A DNA stretch of 34,891 nucleotides. It comes from Gammaproteobacteria bacterium (GTDB taxonomy: Bacteria; Pseudomonadota; Gammaproteobacteria; Steroidobacterales; Steroidobacteraceae). How positions within the stretch are numbered: the first letter of the stretch is position 1; each line of letters starts with the position of its first letter. The DNA lies in assembly GCA_011391405.1 (NCBI GenBank), contig JAABQQ010000215.1, positions 1 to 34,891 of the forward strand. Direction: 5' to 3'. Positions 17,741 to 28,429 of the stretch are shown here, in pieces. The notes under the pieces were generated by a model. It was not told where the DNA came from. It was given only the letters and a program-made list of their open reading frames with translations, and did no database searches. A program made the translations under genes and the position numbers.

Positions 17741-19048
17741 TCACGCTGCGCGACCGCGCGCCTCGACGATGCTGTGGCCGTGCTCGACGAAATATTCGAA
17801 CTCGTGCCGGAAATGACGGATGAAGCTCTGCACCGGCCACGCGGCGGCGTCGCCGAGCGCGCAGATGGTGTGGCCTTCGATCTTGTTGGCGACGTCGACG
17901 AGCAGGTCGATGTCGGCCTGCTTGCCCTGCCCCGCCATGATCCGCTTCAGCGTGCGGTTGAGCCAGCCGGTGCCTTCGCGGCAAGGCGTGCACTGGCCGC
18001 ACGACTCCGAGTAATAGAAGCGCGAAAGTCGCTCGAGCACGCGGACCATGCACGTCGTCTCGTCCATGACGATGACGGCAGCCGAACCGAGCGACGACCC
18101 CGCCTTCTTGAGCGAGTCGTAATCCATGTTCGCGGCCATGATGGCTGCGGCCTTGAGCACCGGCACGGACGAGCCGCCCGGAATCACGGCCTTGAGCTTG
18201 CGGCCTTTCCAGACGCCGCCCGCGAGTTCGAGCAGTTCGGAGAAAGGAATGCCGAGCGGCACTTCGAAGTTACCCGGCTTCGCGACGTGTCCCGAGACGG
18301 AGAAGATCACCGTGCCGCCTGAATTGGGCGGGCCGAGGTCGGCAAACCATTCGGGACCCTTGCGCAGGATCGTCGGCACCGAGGCATAGCTCTGCGCGTT
18401 GTTGATCGTCGTCGGCTTGCCGTAGAGGCCGAAGTTGGCCGGGAACGGCGGCTTGAAGCGCGGCCGGCCCTGCTTGCCTTCGAGCGACTCGAGCAACGCC
18501 GTTTCTTCGCCGCAGATGTAGGCACCCGCACCCATGAACGAGTACAGGTCGAAATCGACGCCCGATCCCTGGATGTTCCTGCCCAGCAGGCCTGCCGCAT
18601 AGGCTTCCTGCAGCGCGGCTTCGAAGCGCGGGAACGGCTCGGCCATGAACTCGCCGCGGATGTAGTTGTAGCCGACCGATGAGTTCGTGCAGTAGCCGCC
18701 GATGGCCATGCCTTCGATCAGCGCGTGCGGGTTGTACCGGAGGATGTCGCGATCGTGGCAGGTCCCGGGCTCGCTCTCGTCGGAGTTGCAGACCATGTAC
18801 TTCTGCATCGGGGCATTGCGCGGCATGAACGACCACTTCAGGCCGGTCGGGAAGCCGGCGCCACCGCGGCCGCGCAGGCCCGAAGCTTTCACCGCTTCGA
18901 TGACCTGCTCGCGCGGCGGCTTCTCCGCCAGGATCTTTTTCCAGGCGTCGTACCCGCCGATCTTCAGGTACGTCTCGAGTTCCCACGAGCGCTCGTACTG
19001 CAGTGGCTCGAAGCAGACGAGGTTCATCCGGTCGGTCCAGTCGGTCAC
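17741..19048 (-). CDS. nuoF: NADH-quinone oxidoreductase subunit F (NADH-binding)
   Basis: A 435-residue subunit that binds NADH and FMN and starts electron transfer. Visible motifs: [10 protein letters not shown] near residues 59-68 (FMN/NADH glycine loop), [13 protein letters not shown] near 173-185 and the N3 cluster ligands C-G-Q-C-T-P-C near 351-357, with a fourth Cys in H-T-I-C-A-L-G-D-A. The start at 19048 gives [15 protein letters not shown] (eight residues in) is a possible alternative. 15 bases after nuoE. Confidence 0.98.
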   Translation of the reverse strand: MTDWTDRMNLVCFEPLQYERSWELETYLKIGGYDAWKKILAEKPPREQVIEAVKASGLRGRGGAGFPTGLKWSFMPRNAPMQKYMVCNSDESEPGTCHDRDILRYNPHALIEGMAIGGYCTNSSVGYNYIRGEFMAEPFPRFEAALQEAYAAGLLGRNIQGSGVDFDLYSFMGAGAYICGEETALLESLEGKQGRPRFKPPFPANFGLYGKPTTINNAQSYASVPTILRKGPEWFADLGPPNSGGTVIFSVSGHVAKPGNFEVPLGIPFSELLELAGGVWKGRKLKAVIPGGSSVPVLKAAAIMAANMDYDSLKKAGSSLGSAAVIVMDETTCMVRVLERLSRFYYSESCGQCTPCREGTGWLNRTLKRIMAGQGKQADIDLLVDVANKIEGHTICALGDAAAWPVQSFIRHFRHEFEYFVEHGHSIVEARGRAA

Positions 19049-19063
19049 GCGTTGGACTCCGGC

Positions 19064-19573
19064 TTACTTGTGATCGTCGAGAATCTGATCGACCTTCGCA
19101 GGCGTCAGGTGCTCGAAGTACACGTGGTTGACCATCATCATCGGCGCGCCGTTGCACGCCGCAAGGCATTCTTCTTCCTGCTTCAGGTAGAAGCGGCCAT
19201 CGGCAGTGCTCTCACCGACCTTGATGCCGAGGCGCTTCTCGAGGTGCGCGAGGATGTCTTCGCCGCCACAGAGCATGCACGAGATATTGGTGCACACCGA
19301 GATGTGGTGCCGGCCGCACGGCCTGGTCTCGAACATCGAATAGAACGACGCCACTTCGTAGACCTGGATCGGCGGGATGCCGAGGTACCCGGCCACCGCG
19401 TCCATCGACGCCTGCGGCAGATGCCCCTTTTCGTGCTGCACGGCGTGCAGCGCAGCGATCACCGCCGAACGCTTCCGGTCGACCGGAAACTTGGTGAGCC
19501 AGTGATCGATCTCTGCGCGCACATGCGCCGAGAGCGCCTCGCCAGTGTCCGCGTGAGGGTGGGAGTCACTCAT
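19064..19573 (-). CDS. nuoE: NADH-quinone oxidoreductase subunit E
   Basis: A 169-residue thioredoxin-like [2Fe-2S] subunit (cluster N1a). Ligands are C94 and C99 (C-T-N-I-S-C) and C136 and C140 (C-L-A-A-C), the usual C-x4-C ... C-x3-C arrangement. The ATG at 19573 overlaps the nuoD stop by four bases; the frame remains open far into nuoD, but that part is not protein-like. Works with NuoF and NuoG in the NADH dehydrogenase module. Confidence 0.97.
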   Translation of the reverse strand: MSDSHPHADTGEALSAHVRAEIDHWLTKFPVDRKRSAVIAALHAVQHEKGHLPQASMDAVAGYLGIPPIQVYEVASFYSMFETRPCGRHHISVCTNISCMLCGGEDILAHLEKRLGIKVGESTADGRFYLKQEEECLAACNGAPMMMVNHVYFEHLTPAKVDQILDDHK

Positions 19574-20823
19574 CGGTCGATCTCTCCGAACACGATGTCG
19601 AGGGTGCCGATCACCGCAACCACGTCCGCCAGCATGTGGCCCCTGGTCATCTCCTCGAGCGCCGCGAGGTGCGGGAAGCCCGGCGCACGGCACTTGAGGC
19701 GGTACGGCTTGTTGCTGCCGTCCGACACGAGGTAGATGCCGAACTCGCCCTTCGGCGCCTCCACCGCGGCGTACGACTCGCCCGCCGGCACGCAATAGCC
19801 TTCGGTGAACAGCTTGAAATGGTGAATGAGCGATTCCATGTCGCCCTTCATCTCCTCGCGGCGCGGTGGCACGACCTTGTGGTCGTCGATCATCACCGGG
19901 CCCGGGTTCTGCTGCAGCCAGTCGACGCACTGCTTGACGATCCGATTCGACTGGCGCAACTCCTCGACTCGAACCAGGTAGCGGTCGTAGCAGTCGCCGT
20001 TCAAGCCGACGGGAATGTCGAAGTCCATGCGGTCGTAAACTTCGTACGGCTGCTTCTTGCGCAGGTCCCACGCGATGCCGGAGCCGCGCAGCACCGGGCC
20101 GGTGAAGCCCAGGTTGAGCGCGCGTTCGGGAGTCACGACGCCGATGTTGACGGTGCGCTGCTTCCAGATGCGGTTGTCGGTCAGGAGCGTTTCGTACTCG
20201 TCGATCGCCGCCGGGAAACGCGCCGTGAAATCGTCGATAAAATCGAGCAGCGAGCCGGAACGCGCTTCGTTCAAGCGGCTGATTTCCTTTGCGCTGCGGA
20301 AACGCGACGGCTGGTACTTCGGCAGGGTGTCCGGCAGGTCGCGATAGACTCCGCCCGGGCGGTAATACGTCGCGTGCATGCGCGTGCCCGAGACGGCTTC
20401 GTAGCAGTCCATCAGGTCTTCGCGCTCGCGGAAGCAGTACAGGAACATCGTCATCGCGCCGATGTCGAGGCCGTGCGCGCCCAGCCACATCAGGTGGTTG
20501 AGGATGCGCGTGATCTCGTCGAACATGACGCGGATGTACTGCGCACGGCTGGGCACCTGCACGCCAAGCAGCTTCTCGATCGCCATGCAGTATGCGTGCT
20601 CGTTGCACATCATCGAGACGTAGTCGAGCCGGTCCATGTACCCGATCGACTGGTTGTACGGCTTGCTCTCGGCGAGCTTCTCGGTCGCGCGATGCAACAG
20701 GCCAACGTGCGGATCCGCCTTCTGCACGACCTCGCCGTCCATCTCGAGCACCAGGCGCAATACACCGTGGGCCGCGGGATGCTGCGGGCCGAAATTCATC
20801 GTATAGCTGCGGATCTCAGCCAT
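19570..20823 (-). CDS. nuoD: NADH-quinone oxidoreductase subunit D
   Basis: A 417-residue 49-kDa-type subunit that forms the quinone-binding site with NuoB. Signatures: [11 protein letters not shown] near the N-terminus with the quinone-site His, L-H-R-A-T-E-K-L near 44-51, and a C-terminus V-F-G-E-I-D-R that closes the active site. I prefer the ATG at 20823 (M-A-E-I-R-S), the common family start, which overlaps the nuoC stop by eight bases. An ATG at 20835 would add four residues and has an AAGGA upstream. Separate from nuoC, unlike the fused nuoCD of enterics. Confidence 0.97.
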   Translation of the reverse strand: MAEIRSYTMNFGPQHPAAHGVLRLVLEMDGEVVQKADPHVGLLHRATEKLAESKPYNQSIGYMDRLDYVSMMCNEHAYCMAIEKLLGVQVPSRAQYIRVMFDEITRILNHLMWLGAHGLDIGAMTMFLYCFREREDLMDCYEAVSGTRMHATYYRPGGVYRDLPDTLPKYQPSRFRSAKEISRLNEARSGSLLDFIDDFTARFPAAIDEYETLLTDNRIWKQRTVNIGVVTPERALNLGFTGPVLRGSGIAWDLRKKQPYEVYDRMDFDIPVGLNGDCYDRYLVRVEELRQSNRIVKQCVDWLQQNPGPVMIDDHKVVPPRREEMKGDMESLIHHFKLFTEGYCVPAGESYAAVEAPKGEFGIYLVSDGSNKPYRLKCRAPGFPHLAALEEMTRGHMLADVVAVIGTLDIVFGEIDR

Positions 20824-21544
20824 GTTCCGGGCCATGCTTCGGTGCGTCCTTGAGCGCAGCCTCGTAGCGGTTATCGTCGCGGATCACGCGCGGCACCAGC
20901 GTGCGGGGCTCGATGCTGACGGGTTCGTAGACCACTCGACCCTTGACCGGGTCGTAGCGGACTTCGACGTTGCCCGAAAGCGGGAAATCCTTGCGGAACG
21001 GATGGCCGATGAAGCCGTAATCCGTCAGCAGTCGCCGCAGGTCCGGGTGACCGCGGAACAGGATGCCGAAGAGGTCGAACGCCTCGCGCTCGAACCAGTC
21101 GGCCGCTTTCCAGATTTCGATGACCGAGTCGACCATCGGCGGTTCGCCGGGTTCGCACCACGTGCGCAGGCGCAGCCGGCGGTTGTGCTGCACGGAAAGC
21201 AGGTGGTACACGACGGCAAAACGCTTCGGCTCCGCACTCCCGGTTTGCTGGGAGGGGTCGGTCGCAGGACGGGCAGGAGTCTCGCGCCCGCGACTGAAAC
21301 CCCTGAACGTCGCGGTATCGGTGTTCCATTCGTCCTGGCCGTACGTCGCATAGTCGACGCCGCACAGGTCGATGAGTTGCTCGAAGTGCCAGTCGGACTC
21401 GTCGCGCAGGGCCTGGCAGACGGTGAGCAGCGCGGTCGGCGCAACTTCAAACGTCAGCTCACCGCAGCGCGACTCGACGCGCGCAACCAGTCCGGTGAAG
21501 CGGCCCGAGATCGTCTCGGCGAGTTGTTCCAACGCCTGGTTCAT
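20816..21544 (-). CDS. nuoC: NADH-quinone oxidoreductase subunit C
   Basis: A 242-residue 30-kDa-type subunit of the connecting arm. The family signature [10 protein letters not shown]-x-F-x-G-H-P-D-L-R-R lies at 152-171, followed by [12 protein letters not shown] at 180-191. Residues about 84-107 form a P/T/Q/R-rich insertion between two conserved strands, making the protein longer than the roughly 200 residues usual in relatives. The insertion probably forms a disordered surface loop. 18 bases after nuoB. Confidence 0.97.
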   Translation of the reverse strand: MNQALEQLAETISGRFTGLVARVESRCGELTFEVAPTALLTVCQALRDESDWHFEQLIDLCGVDYATYGQDEWNTDTATFRGFSRGRETPARPATDPSQQTGSAEPKRFAVVYHLLSVQHNRRLRLRTWCEPGEPPMVDSVIEIWKAADWFEREAFDLFGILFRGHPDLRRLLTDYGFIGHPFRKDFPLSGNVEVRYDPVKGRVVYEPVSIEPRTLVPRVIRDDNRYEAALKDAPKHGPEHG

Positions 21545-21562
21545 GAATCTGCTCGACCGTTC

Positions 21563-22054
21563 TCAGCGCGCAATCGTCTGCGTGCGGTGGATTTTCTTCT
21601 GCAGCTGGATGAGGCCGTAGATCAGCGCCTCGGCGGACGGAGGACAACCCGGCACGTACACGTCGACGGGCACGATGCGGTCGCAACCGCGAACCACGGC
21701 ATACGAGTAGTGGTAGTAGCCGCCGCCGTTCGCGCACGAACCCATCGAGATGACCCAGCGGGGCTCGGGCATCTGGTCGTAGACCTTGCGCAGCGCCGGC
21801 GCCATCTTGTTGACCAGCGTGCCGGCCACGATCATCACGTCGGACTGTCGCGGGCTTGGACGGAAGACGATGCCGAACCGGTCGAGGTCGTAGCGCGCGG
21901 CACCCGCGTGCATCATCTCGACCGCACAGCACGCGAGACCGAACGTCATCGGCCACATCGAACCGGTGCGTGCCCAGTTCATGAGCGCATCCACCGAGGT
22001 GGTGAACACGCCGCGGTCCGGTGCGTCGCTGCTGCTCGGTGCCTCTAGTCCCAT
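21563..22054 (-). CDS. nuoB: NADH-quinone oxidoreductase subunit B
   Basis: A 163-residue subunit carrying the terminal [4Fe-4S] cluster N2, which reduces quinone. The four ligands are intact: tandem C42-C43 (A-C-C-A-V-E-M-M), C107 (G-S-C-A-N-G-G-G) and C137 (P-G-C-P-P). The ATG at 22054 was chosen because it gives the usual short N-terminus before the conserved core and overlaps the nuoA stop by ten bases; the frame stays open to 22453 through nuoA but is not family-like there. Confidence 0.98.
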   Translation of the reverse strand: MGLEAPSSSDAPDRGVFTTSVDALMNWARTGSMWPMTFGLACCAVEMMHAGAARYDLDRFGIVFRPSPRQSDVMIVAGTLVNKMAPALRKVYDQMPEPRWVISMGSCANGGGYYHYSYAVVRGCDRIVPVDVYVPGCPPSAEALIYGLIQLQKKIHRTQTIAR

Positions 22055-22401
22055 TCGAGCGCCCCTTTCTTCCACTCGTAGACGAAGCCGACCACGAGCA
22101 CCAGCAGGAAGACACCCATCGCGGCGAGCGCGACGATGCCGACCGAATCGAGCGCGACGGCCCACGGGAACAGGAAGGCGATTTCGAGATCGAACACGAT
22201 GAAGAGGATGGCAACGAGGTAATAGCGCACGTCGAACTTCATGCGCGAGTCCTCGAACGCTTCGAAGCCGCACTCGTAGGGCGAGAGCTTTGCAGCGTCG
22301 GGCCGGCTTGGCGCGAAGAGATAGCCGAGCACGAGCAGGAGGACGCCGAGAGCGCCTGCAACCGCGAGAAAAATCAGGATCGGCAGGTATTGCGCGAGCA
22401 T
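22045..22401 (-). CDS. nuoA: NADH-quinone oxidoreductase subunit A
   Basis: A 118-residue, three-helix membrane subunit and first gene of the operon. The conserved loop S-P-Y-E-C-G-F-E (40-47, with C44) is followed by R-M-K-F-D-V-R-Y-Y and [12 protein letters not shown] (70-81), as in all NuoA/ND3 proteins. A likely promoter lies about 40 bases upstream, after the tRNA-Leu terminator. The gene overlaps nuoB by ten bases. Confidence 0.97.
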   Translation of the reverse strand: MLAQYLPILIFLAVAGALGVLLLVLGYLFAPSRPDAAKLSPYECGFEAFEDSRMKFDVRYYLVAILFIVFDLEIAFLFPWAVALDSVGIVALAAMGVFLLVLVVGFVYEWKKGALEWD

Positions 22402-22440
22402 CTCGAAGGGCAGTCTCGAAGCGGATTCGACTAGCCCACA

Positions 22441-22449
22441 ATTCTAACA
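22441..22449 (-). promoter_or_regulatory. Probable nuo operon promoter (extended -10)
   Basis: On the minus strand TGT-TAGAAT forms an extended -10 element (five of six to TATAAT plus TGN). There is no good -35 at the right distance, which suits an extended -10 promoter. Predicted transcription start is near 22434, leaving about 33 bases of leader before the nuoA ATG at 22401. It lies just after the tRNA-Leu terminator, as expected for an independent operon. Confidence 0.5.
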
Positions 22450-22481
22450 GCACGGATTGCAGCGCAGTAGGAGCGCAAATG

Positions 22482-22509
22482 AAAAAGGCGAGCCCTGGCT
22501 CGCCTTTTT
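22482..22509 (-). terminator. Intrinsic terminator after tRNA-Leu
   Basis: A near-perfect palindrome: GGCGAGCC (22487-22494) pairs with GGCTCGCC (22497-22504), flanked by AAAAA on one side and TTTTT on the other. On the minus strand the stem is followed by five T. It lies six bases past the tRNA-Leu CCA and should end the secG-tRNA-Leu transcript. Its symmetry would allow it to work in both directions. Confidence 0.85.
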
Positions 22510-22514
22510 CGTTC

Positions 22515-22599
22515 TGGTGCGGATGGAGAGACTCGAACTCTCACGCCTTTCGGCACTAACCCCTCAAGCTAGCGTGTCTACCAATTCCACCACATCCGC
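22515..22599 (-). tRNA. tRNA-Leu (anticodon GAG)
   Basis: An 85-base class II tRNA with encoded CCA. Acceptor GCGGATG pairs with CATCCGC; the anticodon arm is CTAGC, loop TTGAGGG, GTTAG with GAG at 34-36. A long variable arm (GTGCCGAAAGGCGT) and T loop TTCGAGT are present. Only 24 bases separate it from the secG stop, so it is probably processed from a secG transcript. A tRNA-Leu after secG is a conserved arrangement in gammaproteobacteria. Confidence 0.97.
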
Positions 22600-22623
22600 A
22601 TCGTCGATCAGTTCGTCGCCGTT

Positions 22624-23058
22624 TCAGTTTCCGGCCGGCGCTTGCGCCGGCGGCGGAGCCTGCTGCGCGGGAGCAGATGCGGCGCCCGTGGCGGGCGCAG
22701 AAGCCGGCGAGGCAGTGTTCGTGGCCGGAGTCGCAGGCAGGGACGGCAGCGGCGTGGGCGTCGTAACGGGCGCAGGGGCTTCCTGCGTGACCGTGTCGAC
22801 GACGCTGGTCGCCTCCTTCTGCTGGCTGAACAGGTACGTCAGGCCCAGGCTGGTCAGGAAGAACAGCGTGGCGAGAACCGCCGTGGTTCGCGACAGGAAC
22901 GAGGCGGAGCCCCGCGCGCCGAACACCGTGCCCGAGGCACCTGCGCCGAAACCGGCACCTGCATCGGCGCCCTTGCCGCGCTGAAGCAGCACGATGCCGA
23001 TGATGGCAACCGCGAGGAGCACGTGGAAGACGACAGCGAGGGTCTGCAGCCAATTCAT
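22624..23058 (-). CDS. secG: Protein translocase subunit SecG
   Basis: A 144-residue auxiliary subunit of the SecYEG translocon. Two membrane helices (about 3-24 and 55-77) surround a cytoplasmic loop with the family signature [20 protein letters not shown] near 24-43, followed by G-A-R-G-S-A. The C-terminal 60 residues are a P/A/T-rich low-complexity tail of the kind common in high-GC gammaproteobacteria. 41 bases after tpiA and 24 before tRNA-Leu, likely one transcript. Confidence 0.96.
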   Translation of the reverse strand: MNWLQTLAVVFHVLLAVAIIGIVLLQRGKGADAGAGFGAGASGTVFGARGSASFLSRTTAVLATLFFLTSLGLTYLFSQQKEATSVVDTVTQEAPAPVTTPTPLPSLPATPATNTASPASAPATGAASAPAQQAPPPAQAPAGN

Positions 23059-23099
23059 CGCAAAGAAACCTTATGCCTTCTGGCGACGACGCTTCGCCG

Positions 23100-23852
23100 T
23101 CAACCTGCGCCCGCGCAGATTCGTGCGAACTCATCCGCCTTGAGCGACGCCCCGCCGACGAGTCCGCCGTCGATATCGGGCATCGCAAACAGCTCCTGGG
23201 CGTTGGAAGCCTTGACGCTCCCGCCGTACAGGATCCTGACCGATCCCCCTATTGTAGCATCCCGTTCCGTCACCTTGGCACGAATCATCGCGTGCACTTC
23301 CTGGGCCTGCTCCGGCGACGCCGTGCGGCCGGTACCGATCGCCCAGACCGGTTCGTACGCGATGACCGCCCGGGCCAGCGCCTGCACCCCGGTGACGGCC
23401 AGGACGGCCTCGAGCTGGCGGGATACGACGCTGGTGGTCTGGTCCCCCTCGCGCTCCTCGAGGGTTTCACCCACGCAGAGCACTGGCACCAGCGCCTGGC
23501 CCTGGGCCGCCACGAATTTCCGCGCGACGAGCGCGTCGCGCTCACCAAACAGCTGGCGACGCTCCGAGTGGCCGACCAGCACGTAGCGGCAGCCGACGTC
23601 CTTCAGCATCGCGGCGGATACCTCGCCCGTGAAGGCGCCCTGCGACTCTGCACAGACCGACTGGGCGCCTAGCGCCACGCCGGAATCCTTCAGCAGGCGA
23701 CCCGTCTCCATCAGGTACGGGAACGGCGGGCAAAGCAGGATTTCCGCACGCTTTCCCGGCTGCAACAGATCGAGCAAACCACTGACGAGACTCGCGTTTT
23801 CCGCGCGCGACCCGTGCATTTTCCAGTTGCCCGCGACGAGCGGCTGACGCAT
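23100..23852 (-). CDS. tpiA: Triosephosphate isomerase
   Basis: A 250-residue TIM-barrel enzyme interconverting dihydroxyacetone phosphate and glyceraldehyde 3-phosphate. Catalytic residues are in place: K11 in G-N-W-K-M, H95 in V-G-H-S-E-R-R and E167 in A-Y-E-P-V-W-A-I-G-T-G, with phosphate-binding Y-G-G-S-V near the C-terminus. A plausible promoter lies about 70 bases upstream. Probably transcribed with secG and tRNA-Leu. Confidence 0.98.
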   Translation of the reverse strand: MRQPLVAGNWKMHGSRAENASLVSGLLDLLQPGKRAEILLCPPFPYLMETGRLLKDSGVALGAQSVCAESQGAFTGEVSAAMLKDVGCRYVLVGHSERRQLFGERDALVARKFVAAQGQALVPVLCVGETLEEREGDQTTSVVSRQLEAVLAVTGVQALARAVIAYEPVWAIGTGRTASPEQAQEVHAMIRAKVTERDATIGGSVRILYGGSVKASNAQELFAMPDIDGGLVGGASLKADEFARICAGAG

Positions 23853-23918
23853 GGCTGAACTACCCCCAGAAACGGTGAGCGATCCCGGCGCATGAGGGCC
23901 GGCCGCGAAAGGCGCGCG

Positions 23919-23947
23919 ATCTTAGCGGCGGGTCCGGGTTAAAGCAA
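23919..23947 (-). promoter_or_regulatory. Probable tpiA promoter
   Basis: On the minus strand TTGCTT (23947-23942) and TAAGAT (23924-23919) are spaced by exactly 17 bases, giving three and four matches to the sigma-70 boxes. It sits in the 112-base gap between glmM and tpiA and would start a transcript about 60 bases before the tpiA ATG. Moderate match only. Confidence 0.4.
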
Positions 23948-23964
23948 TGCGGAACGGCCGCCAC

Positions 23965-25296
23965 TCAGATGGCCGTACGCACGACTTCCGCAAGTTCATT
24001 CGCGTAGCGGGACGCGACTGCTTCTTCCTCAGCCTCGATCATGACCCGGATCACCGGCTCCGTACCGGACGCCCGCAGCACCACCCGCCCTGTCGCACCG
24101 AGACCCTTCTCGACGCGCTTGACGGCGTCCTGGATGACCCGCGACTGCGACGGATCGATGCGGTCCTTGACGCGGACGTTGATCATCACCTGCGGGAACT
24201 TCGGCATGCCCGCAACGAGTTCGGCGAGCGGCCGGCCCGTGCGTTTCATCACGGCCAGCACCTCCAGGGCGCTGATCAGGCCGTCGCCAGTCGTCGTGCG
24301 ATCGAGGCACAGCAAGTGCCCGGACGTTTCCCCGCCGAGCACACCGCCGTGCTCCTTGAGCATGGCCAGCACGTAGCGATCGCCGACCTGAGCGCGCAGG
24401 AATTCCACGCCCTCGGCTCGCAGCTTCTGTTCGAGCCCCAGGTTGCTCATCACCGTGCCGACCACCGGCCCTTGCAACGTGCCTGCGCGCTTGCGATCGG
24501 AGGCGATGACGTACAGCAGTTGATCGCCGTCTGCGATGCGGCCGAGATGATCGACCATCACCAGCCGGTCGCCGTCACCGTCAAGCGCGATGCCAACGTC
24601 CGCGTGCACACCCGACACCGTCGCCTGGATCAGTTCTGGCGACGTGGACCCGCAGCGCAAGTTGATGTTGCGGCCGTTCGGCGAGCAGCCGAGCGGGATG
24701 ATCTCGGCGCCGAGATCGGTGAGGACTCGCGGCGCCACCTTGTAGGCCGCCCCGTTCGCGCAGTCGATGACGACTTTCAGTCCCGACAGGTCGGTGCCTT
24801 GCGGCAGCACCGACATGCAGAACTCCTGGTACGCGACGCGGGACTTGTCGACGCGCGTTGCCTTGCCGAGATGGATCGATTCACGCGTGAGGGCCGGCTG
24901 GTCGAGGTACGACTCGATCTGTTCCTCGAGTTCGTCGGACAGCTTGCTGCCGTGCTCGTCGAAAAACTTGATGCCGTTGTCTTCGTACGGGTTGTGCGAG
25001 GCGCTGATCACCACGCCGAACCTGCAACCGGACTTCCGGGCCATGTACGCGATGCCGGGCGTGGGCAGCGGACCGATCAGGCTCACGTTGACGCCGGCGG
25101 CGATGAAGCCCGCCTCGAGCGCGGCTTCGAACATGTAGCCGGAAAGGCGCGTGTCCTTGCCGACGAGTGCGGTGCCGCCATTGGGCGCGAGCACGCGTGC
25201 CGCGGCGCTCGCGAGCCGCAGCGCGAACTCGACCGTCATGGGTTCCTGGCCGACCCGGCCGCGCACGCCATCGGTGCCGAAATACTTCCTGGCCAT
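23965..25296 (-). CDS. glmM: Phosphoglucosamine mutase
   Basis: A 443-residue enzyme converting glucosamine 6-phosphate to glucosamine 1-phosphate for UDP-GlcNAc and cell wall synthesis. It starts M-A-R-K-Y-F-G-T-D-G-V-R-G. The active-site phosphoserine is S100 in I-S-A-S-H-N-P (97-103), and the metal loop D-G-D-G-D-R lies near residue 240. A purine-rich GGAGAGGAG lies about ten bases before the ATG. 66 bases after folP; the folP-glmM order is typical of gammaproteobacteria. Confidence 0.98.
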   Translation of the reverse strand: MARKYFGTDGVRGRVGQEPMTVEFALRLASAAARVLAPNGGTALVGKDTRLSGYMFEAALEAGFIAAGVNVSLIGPLPTPGIAYMARKSGCRFGVVISASHNPYEDNGIKFFDEHGSKLSDELEEQIESYLDQPALTRESIHLGKATRVDKSRVAYQEFCMSVLPQGTDLSGLKVVIDCANGAAYKVAPRVLTDLGAEIIPLGCSPNGRNINLRCGSTSPELIQATVSGVHADVGIALDGDGDRLVMVDHLGRIADGDQLLYVIASDRKRAGTLQGPVVGTVMSNLGLEQKLRAEGVEFLRAQVGDRYVLAMLKEHGGVLGGETSGHLLCLDRTTTGDGLISALEVLAVMKRTGRPLAELVAGMPKFPQVMINVRVKDRIDPSQSRVIQDAVKRVEKGLGATGRVVLRASGTEPVIRVMIEAEEEAVASRYANELAEVVRTAI

Positions 25297-25362
25297 CTGC
25301 TGCTTGCTCCTCTCCGTGACGCGCTCCCCACCGCTCGCGCCACCGTACTGGCGTCCGTTTCG

Positions 25363-26193
25363 CTATCTCGCCTCGCGCCCGCGCAGCGCGACCGCCACCT
25401 TGACCGCATCGACCGTGGCGGCGACGTCGTGCGCACGGATGATCGCCGCCCCCGCCTGCACCGCAAACGCGGCCGCGACGGCGCTGCCCACCACCCGTTC
25501 CAGGGCTGGCCGACCCGTCATGATACCGATGACCGCCTTGCGCGAGACGCCGATCAGCAGCGGATAGCCGAGGTCCGTGAACGCGCGCAGGTTTCGCAGC
25601 AGGTCGACGTTGTGCTGGTACGTCTTGCCGAACCCGATGCCGGGATCAATACAGATCGAATCGCCAGCGATGCCTGCTTCCCGGCAGGCGTTGGCGCGCG
25701 CAAGGAGAAATTCGCGGACCTCGGCGACGACGTCGGCGTAGCGTGGATCCGCCTGCATGGTCGCCGGCTCGCCCTGCAGGTGCATCACGCAGACCGCGGC
25801 GTTCTGCGCCACTGCAGCTGCGAGTGCGCCCGGCATGCGTAACGCGCGAATGTCGTTCACGAGGTGCGCGCCGGCACGCAGGGCGGCTGTAATCACTTCT
25901 GGTTTGCTGGTGTCGACGGAAAGCACGGCCTCTGTACGAGCCTTGAGGGCCTCGATTACCGGCACCACGCGATCAATTTCCTGTTGCACGCTTACTGCGG
26001 CCGCACCCGGTCGCGTCGACTCGCCGCCGACGTCGACGATGGCGGCGCCCTCCTCAACCATGCGCAATCCGGCCGCGATCGCGGCCTGCCGTTCGAAGTG
26101 CAGGCCGCCGTCCGAGAAGGAGTCTGGCGTGACGTTGAGAATGCCCATGACGGCGGGGACGTCGAGGGCCAACGTTCGATCTCGGCAGCGCAT
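25363..26193 (-). CDS. folP: Dihydropteroate synthase
   Basis: A 276-residue TIM-barrel enzyme joining p-aminobenzoate to dihydropterin pyrophosphate in folate synthesis, the sulfonamide target. Both signatures are intact: G-I-L-N-V-T-P-D-S-F-S-D-G-G at 17-30 and D-V-G-G-E-S-T-R-P-G-A at 54-64; I-D-P-G-I-G-F-G-K follows at 182-190. The ATG at 26193 fits the family; the frame stays open upstream through a 9-nt tandem repeat that would read as repeated P-S-C. Instead of a Shine-Dalgarno sequence the leader right before the ATG is pyrimidine-rich. A terminator after ftsH suggests separate transcription. Confidence 0.96.
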   Translation of the reverse strand: MRCRDRTLALDVPAVMGILNVTPDSFSDGGLHFERQAAIAAGLRMVEEGAAIVDVGGESTRPGAAAVSVQQEIDRVVPVIEALKARTEAVLSVDTSKPEVITAALRAGAHLVNDIRALRMPGALAAAVAQNAAVCVMHLQGEPATMQADPRYADVVAEVREFLLARANACREAGIAGDSICIDPGIGFGKTYQHNVDLLRNLRAFTDLGYPLLIGVSRKAVIGIMTGRPALERVVGSAVAAAFAVQAGAAIIRAHDVAATVDAVKVAVALRGREAR

Positions 26194-26209
26194 GGAGAAG
26201 GGGTTAGGG

Positions 26210-26326
26210 TAGGAAGGGTAGGAAGGGCAGGAAGGGCAGGAAGGGCAGGAAGGGCAGGAAGGGCAGGAAGGACAGGAAGGGCAGGAAGGACAGGAAGGAC
26301 GGGAAAGACGGGAAAGACGGGAAAGA
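26210..26326. repeat. 9-nt tandem repeat, 13 units, in the folP leader
   Basis: Thirteen tandem units of a 9-mer (CAGGAAGGG on the plus strand, with TAGGAAGGG, CAGGAAGGA and CGGGAAAGA variants) run without interruption. They end 16 bases before the folP ATG at 26193, so on the folP sense strand they read as repeated TTCCTG-CCC. The unit length keeps one reading frame open through the array. Variants are ordered: T-type near folP, C-type in the middle, CGGGAAAGA at the far end, as expected from local duplication. Related arrays precede rlmE and yhbY. Confidence 0.95.
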
Positions 26327-26373
26327 CGGGAAGTGCTTCGTGGCGTTCGGTGCAGCCGCTCAACTGAACCTGC

Positions 26374-26403
26374 AAAAGGGAAGGGCGGCAATGCCGCCCT
26401 TCC
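26374..26403 (-). terminator. Intrinsic terminator after ftsH
   Basis: A perfect 11-bp stem (26379-26389 GGAAGGGCGGC with 26393-26403) closes a three-base loop and is followed on the minus strand by CTTTTGC. It lies 36 bases past the ftsH stop codon and should separate ftsH from folP transcription. Confidence 0.8.
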
Positions 26404-26409
26404 GACTAA

Positions 26410-26434
26410 CCCCTGACCCCTATCCCCTGACCCC
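26410..26434 (-). other. Four-run G-quadruplex motif in the ftsH 3' untranslated region
   Basis: On the minus (sense) strand four GGGG runs are separated by TCA, ATA and TCA. This is a canonical intramolecular G-quadruplex pattern with four tetrads and three-base loops. It starts four bases after the ftsH stop codon and ends six bases before the terminator stem. The plus strand shows it as an 11-mer direct repeat of CCCCTGACCCC (26410-26420 and 26424-26434). Confidence 0.8.
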
Positions 26435-26438
26435 TTGG

Positions 26439-28364
<1,926 letters not shown>

Positions 28365-28429
28365 TTCCTGACCTCGGATAAGCCGGCACTGCGGCACGCA
28401 TCGTGCGCGCGCTTACGGCCGAATTCACA

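Noticed and set aside
26210-26326. CRISPR-like array
   Set aside because: The 9-nt units are directly adjacent with no spacers, and no cas genes are present.
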